64,000 nt of DNA from NCBI RefSeq assembly GCF_018603515.1, contig NZ_JACATN010000003.1, forward strand, positions 62,001-126,000, read 5' to 3'. Source of the stretch: Zobellia barbeyronii. GTDB lineage: Bacteria; Bacteroidota; Bacteroidia; Flavobacteriales; Flavobacteriaceae. The notes under the pieces were generated by a model. That model worked only from the letters and a program-made list of their open reading frames with translations, did no database searches and was not told where the DNA came from. Both the position numbers and the translations under genes were made by a program. The stretch's first letter is position 1. Every line of letters starts with the position of its first letter. Positions 53,870 through 63,093 of this stretch are shown one piece after another.

Positions 53870-54289
53870 GTGCAAGATATAAGTCTATTTACAAAGATGA
53901 TATTTATAAGATACTTCTGCATCTTTTTTAGAAAATCTTGTGATTTTGAAAGGTATACTTTTCATCTAGAATCCTTTACAAATTTACTTTTTCTAAATGT
54001 GCTCGGGGAGATATAAATTTACTAAGGATTTTAAGTCCGAAGAAACGATTTTATTCGAGCTCAAAAAAGGTATAAATCACAAAGAGGTATAGAAAAAATT
54101 GCAATAATAATGATTGCAAATTATGGTGTTTGGTAGACAATAATAAAAACCTCTTTGGCATTACTTGTTGCTTTTGAAGTATATAACATCTAAGACGAAT
54201 AATATTAAAATAAAAATCCTTTAAATATAAAATAAAACTTACATTTAATAGCTAAATTATTACTAACTTGAAAGTATATTCCTATAAAA
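53870..54289. other. Divergent intergenic region between two kinase genes
   Basis: 420 bp, AT-rich, between divergently transcribed kinases. It should hold both promoters, but no good TTTG/TAnnTTTG pair was found. A CATCTTTG near 53895 on the minus strand is one mismatch from a -7 element. No small gene or RNA was recognised. Confidence 0.55.
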
Positions 54290-56953
54290 TTGCAAGATTT
54301 GGAGAAAACTACCAAAAAATCGAAATCTAAAATACCATACCACAAAATCTTTATTGAACAGGCACCGACAGCTATTGCTATGTTCGACAAAAACATGTGC
54401 TATATAGCCGCTTCTAATTGTTGGATAAAAGACTACAAACTACAGGGCATAGAAATCATTGGTCATTCCCATTATGATATTTTCCCAGAAATAACTCAAG
54501 GTTCAAAAGAACTTCACCAAGAATGTATAGACAAAGGAATTGATGTTTTTGATGAAATTCCTTTTACCTATAAAGATGGTACTGTAAAATTACTCTCTTG
54601 GAATATTCACGCTTGGTATGTTGGTAAAAATGAAATTGGAGGACTTTTTATTCATACCATAGATATTACTCCTAACAAAGAATATGAGTTAAAAAAGGCT
54701 AGAACCAAAGAAATTTTTGAGCAGACAAAAGAGACCGCAAAAATAGGCACTTGGGAAGAAAACCTTAGTACACAAAAAGTATATTGGAGTACCATGGTGA
54801 AGAAAATTTATGAGGTTTCAGATAATTATATCCCAACCTTAACTAATACATTAAATTTCTATGAGACAGATCAAAGTCTCCCACAGGTATCGTTTATAAT
54901 TAATGAGGCTCTTCATAAAGGGTCTTCTTTTGATTATGAAGCTGAAATAATTACTGCAAAACATAACCGCAAATGGATTCGTGTTGTGGGAAAACCAGAA
55001 ATAATTGACGGTAAAGTAACCCGGATATTTGGTATCATCCAAGATATTAGCGCTGCTAAATCTGCCAGAACTCAACTAAGTCAAGCCCATGCCCAGCTAA
55101 AAGCCATATATAACTCAGAGTCAATTTCAATATTCTCTACAGATAGTACCGGTGTTATCAATCACTTTAACAAAGGTGCAGAACTACTTCTAGGGTATTC
55201 TGCCTCCGAAATGGAGCATAAAGAAAGTCCCATGACCTTTCTGCCAATGGATGAAGTAAATAAATTTAGGCGAGACATTGCTCTACAATACGGAAAGAAT
55301 CCTGATAATTTTAGCCACTATAAAGATTTACCTGTTGAAAATGTAAACGATACCAGAGAATGGACCTACATCCGGAAAGATGGTTTAACAGTACCTGTAC
55401 AATGTACGGTATCATCAGTAAAAGATGATTTAGGAAAAAATATTGGTTTCATAGTTGTGTCAACAGACATTTCTGATTTAAAAGCTTATCAGAATGAAAT
55501 TCTTGCCAAAAACCAATTGCTAAATTTTGCCGAACAAATGACTATGATTGGGCATTGGCAGTGGAACTTAGCCAGTGAATCAGTAAAATGGTCTAAAAAT
55601 CTGTATACCATAGCAGAAGTTGATACAAGTGTACAACCGGTCTTTGATACGTTCTTTAGTTTGGTTCATCCAGAAGACCAACCTTTAATTGCTGAAGTTG
55701 TTGACGATGCCATGCGAGACAAAAAATTTGAAAGCGTTACTATACGTTTGATTACCACTACGGGCAAAACCCGTATGGTACATATTGCAGGCGTGGCAGT
55801 TACAAATAATCAGGGAGAGGTTGTTGAGTTAATGGGCACGGCCCAAGACGTAACTGAGCTAAAAATGGTCGAAAAAAAATTAAAAGGCCTTTTAGAATCC
55901 GCTCCCGATGCTATCATGATAATTAATGAACAAGGTACCATCCAAATTATTAATAAACAGACGGAAACTTTATTCCAATGTTCTCCAGAAGAATTATTGA
56001 AAGAATTTATAGAAGATTTCATTCCTAACATATTACCTTTTATTAAGGCCGCTAAATTCTCTAATTCTAATAATACAAGACAGATTGGTGTTGTAGAAGA
56101 ACTTATTGGTTTACGTAAAAACGGAGAAGAAGTACCTATTTCAATAAATATGGGACCTGTAGAATGGGAAGGTGAGCTAGTAATATCACTGGCTATACGA
56201 GATATTACTAAACAGAAGTCTGCAGAACGTAAGATTATTAAGGCCAAAGAAAACTTAGAAGTCTTAGCTCATAAATTAACTGAACAGAACAGACAGTTAG
56301 CAGATTTCACGCATATAACCTCTCATAACTTACGTTCACCAGTAAGTAACCTTAATTCTCTTTTAGACATTTATAAAACCACAGATGATGAAGTCCTAAA
56401 GGAAAGTTTGTTTGGAAAATTTGAAACGGTAATAAATCAACTCACCTTAACACTAAATACGCTAATTGAAGCGTTAAAAACAAAAGGTCCTCATACAGAT
56501 GAAGATGTTGAAGAAATTGAGTTTGAAGAAGTCTTAAGCATAACCAAGGATTTGCTGGCCGGTGAAATACTAAAATCCGGTGCTTCTATTACCTCTGACT
56601 TCTCTAAATGCTCAAAAATTAAGTATCATAAAATATATTTAGAAAGTATTTTCTTGAATCTGATTAGTAATAGTATGAAGTACCGATCAAAAAGTCGCAA
56701 ACCAGAAATAGAAATTAAAGCAACAGATCTAAATGGTAATATAAAGTTAGAATTCAGGGATAATGGTTTAGGCATAGATTTAGAACAACATGGCCATAAA
56801 TTGTTTGGTTTAAATAAGGTTTTCCACAGACACCCAGATGCCAAGGGTGTTGGTTTATTCCTTACCAAATCTCAAATAGAGTCTATGGGAGGCACAATTA
56901 GTGCTTCCAGCAAAGTAGACGTTGGCACCACTTTTACTATAAATTTTAATTGA
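54290..56953 (+). CDS. Multi-PAS sensor histidine kinase
   Basis: An 887-residue protein with no membrane segment. Because an in-frame stop lies at 54269 and the first PAS domain starts near residue 20, the TTG at 54290 is the most likely start; the first in-frame ATG is inside the PAS domain. PAS domains occupy about 20-130, 150-255, 265-395, 405-525 and 530-650. The kinase core has His679 in ITSHNLRSPVSNL and an ATPase domain with NLISNSMKYRS, DNGLGIDL and GKGVGLFLTKS-like blocks. It may sense redox or a small molecule through PAS. The next gene, a single receiver domain, begins 4 bp after the stop and is likely its partner. Confidence 0.9.
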   Translation: MQDLEKTTKKSKSKIPYHKIFIEQAPTAIAMFDKNMCYIAASNCWIKDYKLQGIEIIGHSHYDIFPEITQGSKELHQECIDKGIDVFDEIPFTYKDGTVKLLSWNIHAWYVGKNEIGGLFIHTIDITPNKEYELKKARTKEIFEQTKETAKIGTWEENLSTQKVYWSTMVKKIYEVSDNYIPTLTNTLNFYETDQSLPQVSFIINEALHKGSSFDYEAEIITAKHNRKWIRVVGKPEIIDGKVTRIFGIIQDISAAKSARTQLSQAHAQLKAIYNSESISIFSTDSTGVINHFNKGAELLLGYSASEMEHKESPMTFLPMDEVNKFRRDIALQYGKNPDNFSHYKDLPVENVNDTREWTYIRKDGLTVPVQCTVSSVKDDLGKNIGFIVVSTDISDLKAYQNEILAKNQLLNFAEQMTMIGHWQWNLASESVKWSKNLYTIAEVDTSVQPVFDTFFSLVHPEDQPLIAEVVDDAMRDKKFESVTIRLITTTGKTRMVHIAGVAVTNNQGEVVELMGTAQDVTELKMVEKKLKGLLESAPDAIMIINEQGTIQIINKQTETLFQCSPEELLKEFIEDFIPNILPFIKAAKFSNSNNTRQIGVVEELIGLRKNGEEVPISINMGPVEWEGELVISLAIRDITKQKSAERKIIKAKENLEVLAHKLTEQNRQLADFTHITSHNLRSPVSNLNSLLDIYKTTDDEVLKESLFGKFETVINQLTLTLNTLIEALKTKGPHTDEDVEEIEFEEVLSITKDLLAGEILKSGASITSDFSKCSKIKYHKIYLESIFLNLISNSMKYRSKSRKPEIEIKATDLNGNIKLEFRDNGLGIDLEQHGHKLFGLNKVFHRHPDAKGVGLFLTKSQIESMGGTISASSKVDVGTTFTINFN

Positions 56954-56957
56954 ACAA

Positions 56958-57356
56958 ATGAAAAGTACCCCTAAAATCTGTATTATAGATGATGATTATA
57001 TCTATCGTTATACAGTGGTAAAAAAAATAGAAACCATGCATTTGGCAGCAAATACAATGGATTTTGAAGATGGAGAAGTGGCGTTGGCCTTTATATTAAA
57101 AAATCTTAAGATTGACTCAGAATTACCCGATGTTATCTTTCTAGATATTGATATGCCTGTTATGGATGGTTTTCAATTCATGAAAGAATTTTTAAAAATT
57201 GAAAGTCAGCTAAGTAAGAAAATAAATATCTATATGATTTCTTCTTCCTTAGATCCTATAGATATTGAAAGAGCTAAAAAAATTCATTCTATCTCTGACT
57301 ACTTTGTAAAGCCCATAAAAGCCGAACAGCTTCAATCTGTATTTTCAGTATTATAA
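56958..57356 (+). CDS. Single-domain response regulator (CheY-like)
   Basis: A 132-residue receiver domain with acidic pocket Asp11-Asp13, phospho-acceptor Asp63 in IFLDIDMPVMDG, a conserved Ser-Ser after beta-4 (MISSSLDP) and Lys in YFVKPIKAEQ. There is no output domain, so it signals through protein partners. The gene starts 4 bp after the multi-PAS kinase stop, which strongly suggests the pair. Confidence 0.93.
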   Translation: MKSTPKICIIDDDYIYRYTVVKKIETMHLAANTMDFEDGEVALAFILKNLKIDSELPDVIFLDIDMPVMDGFQFMKEFLKIESQLSKKINIYMISSSLDPIDIERAKKIHSISDYFVKPIKAEQLQSVFSVL

Positions 57357-57918
57357 ATAAATGATTATCAGTTAACTAACTATGAATAGTATTTTTACTT
57401 TTATCAAAGTTGATAAAAAATGATTGCCTTTTTTAATCAATAGGCTATTTCTACCCCTAATAGTACTTCTTACATTACGGATACTTGTCCGGTTTTATAA
57501 TTTTCCATTAGATTCTTCCAAAAGAGTGATTACTTCTCCAGTATTTCATCTGCTTTGAGAGGATATGCTACTAATATTCTTCAAAAAAGTGAATTCTAAA
57601 TTAGCATAAACTCAATTTAGGCACAATTTATCCACGAAAACCTTAAAAATGGTAAAATAGTGCAATCCCTAGTTAAATTTCGCAAATATCATCCTTCCTT
57701 TTTGTGGTTCATTTGTAAAAATTAAATGAGCATTATCAATTTAACAAACCAATCCAACTCCTTATGACCCTATTCCTCAATACTCTAAAAACTAAAACAT
57801 AATTAATCAAAAAAAGGAAAGTGCGCTAACACTTCCCTTTTCGAAATTCATGCAACGCATGAAGTAAAGTAATACCCCATTGACTCTGGGGCATATTAAC
57901 TCTAACTAATTCAAATTT
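57357..57918. other. Intergenic region before the second SusC gene
   Basis: 562 bp without a coding signal. An AT-rich palindrome TTTTATCA / TGATAAAA (57399-57406 with 57411-57418) could end the response-regulator transcript, and T-rich DNA follows. The right end has three hairpins listed separately. The promoter was not pinned down. Confidence 0.6.
57812..57894 (+). promoter_or_regulatory. Three-hairpin leader upstream of the second SusC gene
   Basis: Three hairpins stand in series: AAAAGGAAAGTG / CACTTCCCTTTT (57812-57823 with 57830-57841, one mismatch), TTCATGC / GCATGAA (57847-57853 with 57857-57863, loop of 3), and CCCCA / TGGGG (57875-57879 with 57887-57891). The series ends 27 bp before the ATG. 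It suggests RNA-level control such as attenuation or message protection. Confidence 0.5.
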
Positions 57919-60900
57919 ATGAAAATTAAATGGTTTACTGATGCGGGTTGCCCAGGCAACTCCATCAAGAGATTACTCGTATTAAAGTTCGCGATAATCT
58001 TAATGGTAACGATTCCTGTCCAATCACACGCGTCTTCAGTTTTAACGGAATCTTCTTTAGAAAACGACCTCACCTCTAACCCTATTCAAAGAACTGTTAC
58101 AGGTACGGTTTCTGATGCAATGGGACCATTGGCAGGTGTAACCATCCTTGTTAAAGGTAGCACTAATGGTACCTCAACAGATTTTGACGGTAATTATAGT
58201 ATTGATGTTGATGATGACCAAACCACACTGGTTTATTCATACATAGGCTATTCATCAAAAGAAATTCAAGTAGGTAGTCAAACAGAAATAAATGTAACTC
58301 TAGAAGAGGACGCCGCTAAATTGGATGAAGTAGTTGTTCTGGGGTATACTACCCGTAAAAAGGGAGAACTTACAGGCTCTGTAAGTACCGTTAGTTCTGA
58401 GCAAATTGCTAAGGCCGGTAATAAAGATTTAGCCAAATCTCTTTCTGGTACAGTACCAGGTTTGATAATAGCAGATAGAGGTGGTTTACCTGGATCAACA
58501 GATGGTGATGATATTACACTGCTGATACGTGGTAAGTCTACTTTAGGGAACAATTCCCCTCTAATTTTAATTGATGGAATTACAGCCAGTAGTTTCTCGC
58601 ATTTAGCTCCACAAGATATTGAGTCCCTAACGGTTCTAAAAGATGGTGCTGCGGCTATTTATGGTGCTAGAGCTGCTAACGGCGTTATTTTAATTACTAC
58701 CAAAAGAGGTAAAACCGGTAAACCAAAAATCAATTTAAGTTCTTCTTATAATGTATCTCGGTTTTCGGTTGCTCCTAATTTAATGTCTTCAGAGCAGTAT
58801 GCTATTTATAATAATGAAATAGCACAGAGAAATGGTACTCCACTACCCTACACACAAGGACAGATAAATAATTACGCATCTGGTTCAGACCCTCTAAATT
58901 TTCCTGATACGGATTGGGCCGATCTTACTTTCGCCAAATCTTCACCTGAATCACGTAACTCAGTTTCTATTTCTGGAGGTAGTGATAATGTAAAGTATTT
59001 TGTTAGTGGTGATTTTATCAGTCAAACTGGTATGTACAAATCAGGCGACCTAAATTTTAAACAAAAGCAGGTACGCTCTAATATTGACATCAACCTAACC
59101 GATAACTTTAAAATTGGTGTTGACCTTTCCGGTAGGTTTGGAGATAGAAACCAACCAGGCGCAAGTGTAGGTGAAATCTATAGTCGTATCAATACCAACG
59201 AGCCTACAGAAGTTGGTATTTATCCTAACGGCTTGCCTGGATGGGGTGGTGAAAATGGAGCTAATCCATATGTAATGTCTACCCAACAATCTGGTTTTAC
59301 AAAAAGAACCGATAACGAACTGCGCGGAAGATTTTCTTACGATTGGAACCTAGATAATTTTGTATCCGGCTTAAGCTTAAAAGGTTTTGCAGGGGTTAAT
59401 AGAATGAATAATGATGTAAAAGCTTGGTACACCCCTTGGACCGTTTATACGTATCAAGAAAGTACCAATGACTATACTCCATCTCAAGGTTTTGCGCAAG
59501 GACAAGGTTCACAACGCACATTACGTGAAAGCTTTTGGAAGTATGATGAATTGCTTTTAAACTCTACGCTTCACTACTCAAAATCTTTGGGTGACAATCA
59601 CTCTATTAGCAGTTTTATAGGTATTGAGCAATCTACTTCTAATCAACGCTCTTTTTGGGCAGAAAGAAGAGGTTTCCCTACTTCTGAACACAGTGAGCTT
59701 TTTGCAGGAAGTGATGAAGGTCAACAATCTTATGGAGAATCTCAAGAATGGGCCCGCCTCAATTACTTCGGTTCTTTTTCTTATGATTTTAAGAAGAAAT
59801 ACTTTTTGGACCTTACCGTACGTCATGATGGTTCCAGTAATTTTGGTCCTGGAAAACGGTTTGGTACTTTTCCTGGAGTTGCCGCTTCATGGGCCATAAA
59901 TAAGGAATCTTTTCTTGAAAATGTAGAATGGCTTAATGCCCTAAAAATAAGAGCTTCTTGGGCAAAAATGGGTAATGACCGTATTGCTCCTTTTCAATAT
60001 TTAACTCGTTACAACTATGGTGGGCCTACAAATAATGCACAGCCTAACTATGCTATTTTTGGCGCTCCAGGTGTAAGCTACAATGGGTACACCAGTGCCA
60101 ACGTACCTAACGAAAATATTACGTGGGAGACGGCATACATGAAAAATATTGGACTGAACTTTACCTTGTTTGACAACAAACTTTCTGGTGATGTTAACTA
60201 CTTCTACCAAAACAGAGAAGATATTCTTGTAACACGTGCCGCTGCTATTCCAGACGCAGCTGGTATTACTCTACCGGCAGAGAATATTGGGAAAGTAGAT
60301 AACTTTGGTTGGGAAGTAGAATTAGGATGGAACGATAAAATAGGTGAAAACTGGGGCTATAATTTGGGTGCCAATTTCACACAGGCAAAGAACGAAGTGG
60401 TGTTCTTATCCGAAGCAGCAGATGTTCCCGATTGGAGAAAAAGAGAAGGACATTCTCTAGACTCCTATATTACCTATCCTACCGCAGGTATATTTAGAGA
60501 TCAAGCTCAAGTAGATGCTACTGAAACAAAATTAGACGGTACTGTTGAAGGTGAACCTATCTATTTGGACACGGACGGAAATGGTGAAATAAACGCCAAT
60601 GACCGTGTTCGAGCCTACTCTTCTAATGTTCCTGAAATACAGTTCGGTTTCTATGGCGGATTTAATTATAAAGATTTTGACTTCAGTTTCTTGTTTCAAG
60701 GACAAGCCGAAGCTGAAATGCTGATTTTCTTTGAGCGTCCAGGAGCTCGACCAGACTATCTTTTTGACCAAAGATGGACCCCAGAAAACCGAACAGCAAG
60801 TTACCCAAGAGCATACGCAACAGGAGATAAATTTAGCGGTAACCAAAGTGGAAGTGCCGAAAATTTTGAAGGTGCAGACTTCTGGCTACATGATGCCTCT

Positions 60901-61122
60901 TTTGTACGATTGAAGCAATTAGAGCTTGGTTACACCTTCCATAAGGAAGATATTAAACTAGGGGATTTAAAGATATTCGTAAGAGGTTATAATATGCTGA
61001 CTTTGTTCTCTGACGTAGCCGATTTAGGTTTAGATCCAGAGGCTAACGGCTACTATGATTTTAGAGAGAGTACCTACCCATCATTGCAGACCTATACTTT
61101 AGGGCTTAACCTAAGTTTCTAA
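57919..61122 (+). CDS. SusC-like TonB-dependent outer-membrane transporter
   Basis: A 1067-residue protein with a long N-terminal segment and hydrophobic stretch (about 18-36) acting as signal peptide (cleavage near SHAS). Then come a carboxypeptidase-regulatory-like domain (about 58-130), the TonB box LDEVVVLGYTTRK (about 136-148), the plug domain with VLKDGAAAIYGARAANGV, and a large beta-barrel ending TLGLNLSF. It imports glycans with the SusD lipoprotein that starts 73 bp downstream. The sequence differs clearly from the first SusC (16704), so a different ligand is likely. Confidence 0.95.
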   Translation: MKIKWFTDAGCPGNSIKRLLVLKFAIILMVTIPVQSHASSVLTESSLENDLTSNPIQRTVTGTVSDAMGPLAGVTILVKGSTNGTSTDFDGNYSIDVDDDQTTLVYSYIGYSSKEIQVGSQTEINVTLEEDAAKLDEVVVLGYTTRKKGELTGSVSTVSSEQIAKAGNKDLAKSLSGTVPGLIIADRGGLPGSTDGDDITLLIRGKSTLGNNSPLILIDGITASSFSHLAPQDIESLTVLKDGAAAIYGARAANGVILITTKRGKTGKPKINLSSSYNVSRFSVAPNLMSSEQYAIYNNEIAQRNGTPLPYTQGQINNYASGSDPLNFPDTDWADLTFAKSSPESRNSVSISGGSDNVKYFVSGDFISQTGMYKSGDLNFKQKQVRSNIDINLTDNFKIGVDLSGRFGDRNQPGASVGEIYSRINTNEPTEVGIYPNGLPGWGGENGANPYVMSTQQSGFTKRTDNELRGRFSYDWNLDNFVSGLSLKGFAGVNRMNNDVKAWYTPWTVYTYQESTNDYTPSQGFAQGQGSQRTLRESFWKYDELLLNSTLHYSKSLGDNHSISSFIGIEQSTSNQRSFWAERRGFPTSEHSELFAGSDEGQQSYGESQEWARLNYFGSFSYDFKKKYFLDLTVRHDGSSNFGPGKRFGTFPGVAASWAINKESFLENVEWLNALKIRASWAKMGNDRIAPFQYLTRYNYGGPTNNAQPNYAIFGAPGVSYNGYTSANVPNENITWETAYMKNIGLNFTLFDNKLSGDVNYFYQNREDILVTRAAAIPDAAGITLPAENIGKVDNFGWEVELGWNDKIGENWGYNLGANFTQAKNEVVFLSEAADVPDWRKREGHSLDSYITYPTAGIFRDQAQVDATETKLDGTVEGEPIYLDTDGNGEINANDRVRAYSSNVPEIQFGFYGGFNYKDFDFSFLFQGQAEAEMLIFFERPGARPDYLFDQRWTPENRTASYPRAYATGDKFSGNQSGSAENFEGADFWLHDASFVRLKQLELGYTFHKEDIKLGDLKIFVRGYNMLTLFSDVADLGLDPEANGYYDFRESTYPSLQTYTLGLNLSF

Positions 61123-61195
61123 TCTGTCATGAAGTATAACCAAGCTTTGTTAAGCTTAAGGTGTGAATGAACGATAACAAAAAATTAAAACTGAA

Positions 61196-62902
61196 ATGAA
61201 ATATATTAATATAAAGCAATTTGGGGTCTTGATTGCCCTTTTTGCGACAATAGGTTGTGAAGATGTATTGGATACAGAAGCTTCTGATGCTTTCACCGAA
61301 GACATTATTTACAGTGAACCTGATCAGGTAGAAAGATTGGTTTACCCAGTTTACAACAGTACCGAAAGTTGGGGTTTAAACAAAGCGCAATGGTGGTCTA
61401 GAAGATTTAATATTGAAGTGGGTTCTTTTGAAGCTAAGTTCAACTTTAATGATTTGGACCAACTCAGATTAAGAGCAGGTTGGTCTCCCAGTAACGTAGG
61501 AGTTCTTGCCCAAAAGTGGAGCACTTATTGGGATTATGTTCGTTTAGCCAATGAATTTTTAGATCGTATAGATGAAAGTGAAGCTATGAAAACCGACCCT
61601 GATAAAGTCGCTATTCTTAAAGCTGAAATGAAATTCCTTCGCGCTAATATTTACAGCAAGCTCATTAAATACTATGGTGGTGTCCCTATTTTAGAAAACG
61701 CCTTAGGTCTTGATGCCGATTTTGCATTGGTAAGAAATAGCTATGAAGAATGTGTATATTTCATTGTAAAAGAACTTGATGAAGCTGCCGCTGTTCTTCC
61801 TGAAACCCGTCCGGATAATGAATTTGGCCGTGCTACTAAATTAGCAGCTATGGCTGTAAAATCCCGTACCCTTCTTTATGCTGCCAGTACATTACATGAC
61901 CCAGCTACTGAACCAAGCGGTCCGTTGTATGATTATGCAAAAGCTAGTAAATGGCAAGATGCTTCAGATGCAGCCAAAGACATTATAGACTTAGTTGGTA
62001 CTCGTGACCTTATTGCTGTTGCAAACGCCAAGGAGTATCAGAATCTATTTTTATCGCCTAATCAGGATATACTATTCGCTCGTGCCTATAGTGGACTTTA
62101 TTATGATTTTGGGACTGATGCCAACTCATTATGGAACCAGACCCAAGCGCCAAGTGGTTATGGAGGTTGGGCGCTATCTTCACCTACGCATAATTTTGCC
62201 CTATTGTTTAACATGGCCGATGGAAGCAGTACGGACGAAGCTGGTTATGACCCTGCTAACCCTAATGCTAATCGTGAGATGCGTTTTTATGCCGATTTAT
62301 TTTACCAAGGTTCAGACTTTAGAGGGAGAACGGTTGATTACGCTTTGGCGGATAATCCAAGTGTGGCTACGCCACATGGTTTAGATTCCCCAGAAGGTCT
62401 GGGCAATACGGGACATTCTTCAAAAACGGGTTATAATATTAGAAAATTTCAAGATGAAAGTGTCGGCATGACCGACATTTCTCCTAGTCGTCCTTTTATA
62501 CTTTATCGTTTGGCTGAGATTTATTTGAATTATGCCGAAGCTCAGTATGAATTAGGTCAAGAAGGAACTGCTCGTGAGTTTGCAAGCAAAGTAGCTACGA
62601 GAGGCTTACAACCTGCAATTACTGCCTCAGGTACCGATTTACTTGAAGCTATCAAAAGAGAAAGAAGAATAGAGTTGGCTTTTGAAGGTCATAATTTCTT
62701 TGATGAAAGACGATGGATGAACGAAGACCACCTTGGTTTTGATATTAAAGGTCTTAAATGGACGAAAGCCACAGATGGTAACTTGACCAATGAAGAATAC
62801 ACCGTAGTTGAAAGACCATGGTTTGAAAGACAATATTACCTACCAATACCACAGTCCGAAGTTGAAAAAGCGCCTTCAATGGTACAAAATACTGGTTACT
62901 AA
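61196..62902 (+). CDS. SusD/RagB-like glycan-binding lipoprotein
   Basis: A 568-residue surface lipoprotein (lipobox ATIGC, Cys21) and partner of the SusC protein 73 bp upstream. Family blocks in the C-terminus include FILYRLAEIYLNYAEAQYE, KRERRIELAFEGHNFFDERRW and YYLPIPQSEVEK. It probably binds the ligand of the second PUL. A strong terminator follows, so the operon is likely just this pair. The ligand is unknown; the sulfatase at the right edge points to a sulfated glycan. Confidence 0.95.
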   Translation: MKYINIKQFGVLIALFATIGCEDVLDTEASDAFTEDIIYSEPDQVERLVYPVYNSTESWGLNKAQWWSRRFNIEVGSFEAKFNFNDLDQLRLRAGWSPSNVGVLAQKWSTYWDYVRLANEFLDRIDESEAMKTDPDKVAILKAEMKFLRANIYSKLIKYYGGVPILENALGLDADFALVRNSYEECVYFIVKELDEAAAVLPETRPDNEFGRATKLAAMAVKSRTLLYAASTLHDPATEPSGPLYDYAKASKWQDASDAAKDIIDLVGTRDLIAVANAKEYQNLFLSPNQDILFARAYSGLYYDFGTDANSLWNQTQAPSGYGGWALSSPTHNFALLFNMADGSSTDEAGYDPANPNANREMRFYADLFYQGSDFRGRTVDYALADNPSVATPHGLDSPEGLGNTGHSSKTGYNIRKFQDESVGMTDISPSRPFILYRLAEIYLNYAEAQYELGQEGTAREFASKVATRGLQPAITASGTDLLEAIKRERRIELAFEGHNFFDERRWMNEDHLGFDIKGLKWTKATDGNLTNEEYTVVERPWFERQYYLPIPQSEVEKAPSMVQNTGY

Positions 62903-62960
62903 ATAATTGGTTAAGAGTAGAGAATACTATATATAAAGTTGTTTGTTGAGTTAGTTTGTT

Positions 62961-62992
62961 ACCAGAGAGTCTAGTTACTCTCTGGTTTTTTT
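62961..62992 (+). terminator. Intrinsic terminator of the second SusC/SusD operon
   Basis: ACCAGAGAGT (62961-62970) pairs perfectly with ACTCTCTGGT (62977-62986) across a 6-nt loop, followed by a run of seven T. It lies 58 bp after the SusD stop. Confidence 0.92.
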
Positions 62993-63028
62993 ATATCCAA
63001 AGTATAATTTTCATGAATCAACAAAAAC

Positions 63029-63070
63029 AAAAAGAGGAACAACCCGTTTTTGCCGGTTGTTCCTCTTTTT
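63029..63070. terminator. Bidirectional terminator between convergent genes
   Basis: A perfect 16-bp stem (63029-63044 with 63055-63070), A-rich at one foot and T-rich at the other, with a 10-nt loop. It lies between the SusD gene and the minus-strand sulfatase and can terminate both transcripts; the minus strand gains a T tract from the A-rich foot. Confidence 0.88.
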
Positions 63071-63093
63071 AATAACAATGAACTCAGAAGAGC

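Noticed and set aside
48411-57356. Two-component genes as regulators of the PULs
   Set aside because: They are cytoplasmic, oriented away from the PULs or separated by hairpins, and lack the hybrid periplasmic-sensor architecture common for PUL regulators; a link cannot be supported.
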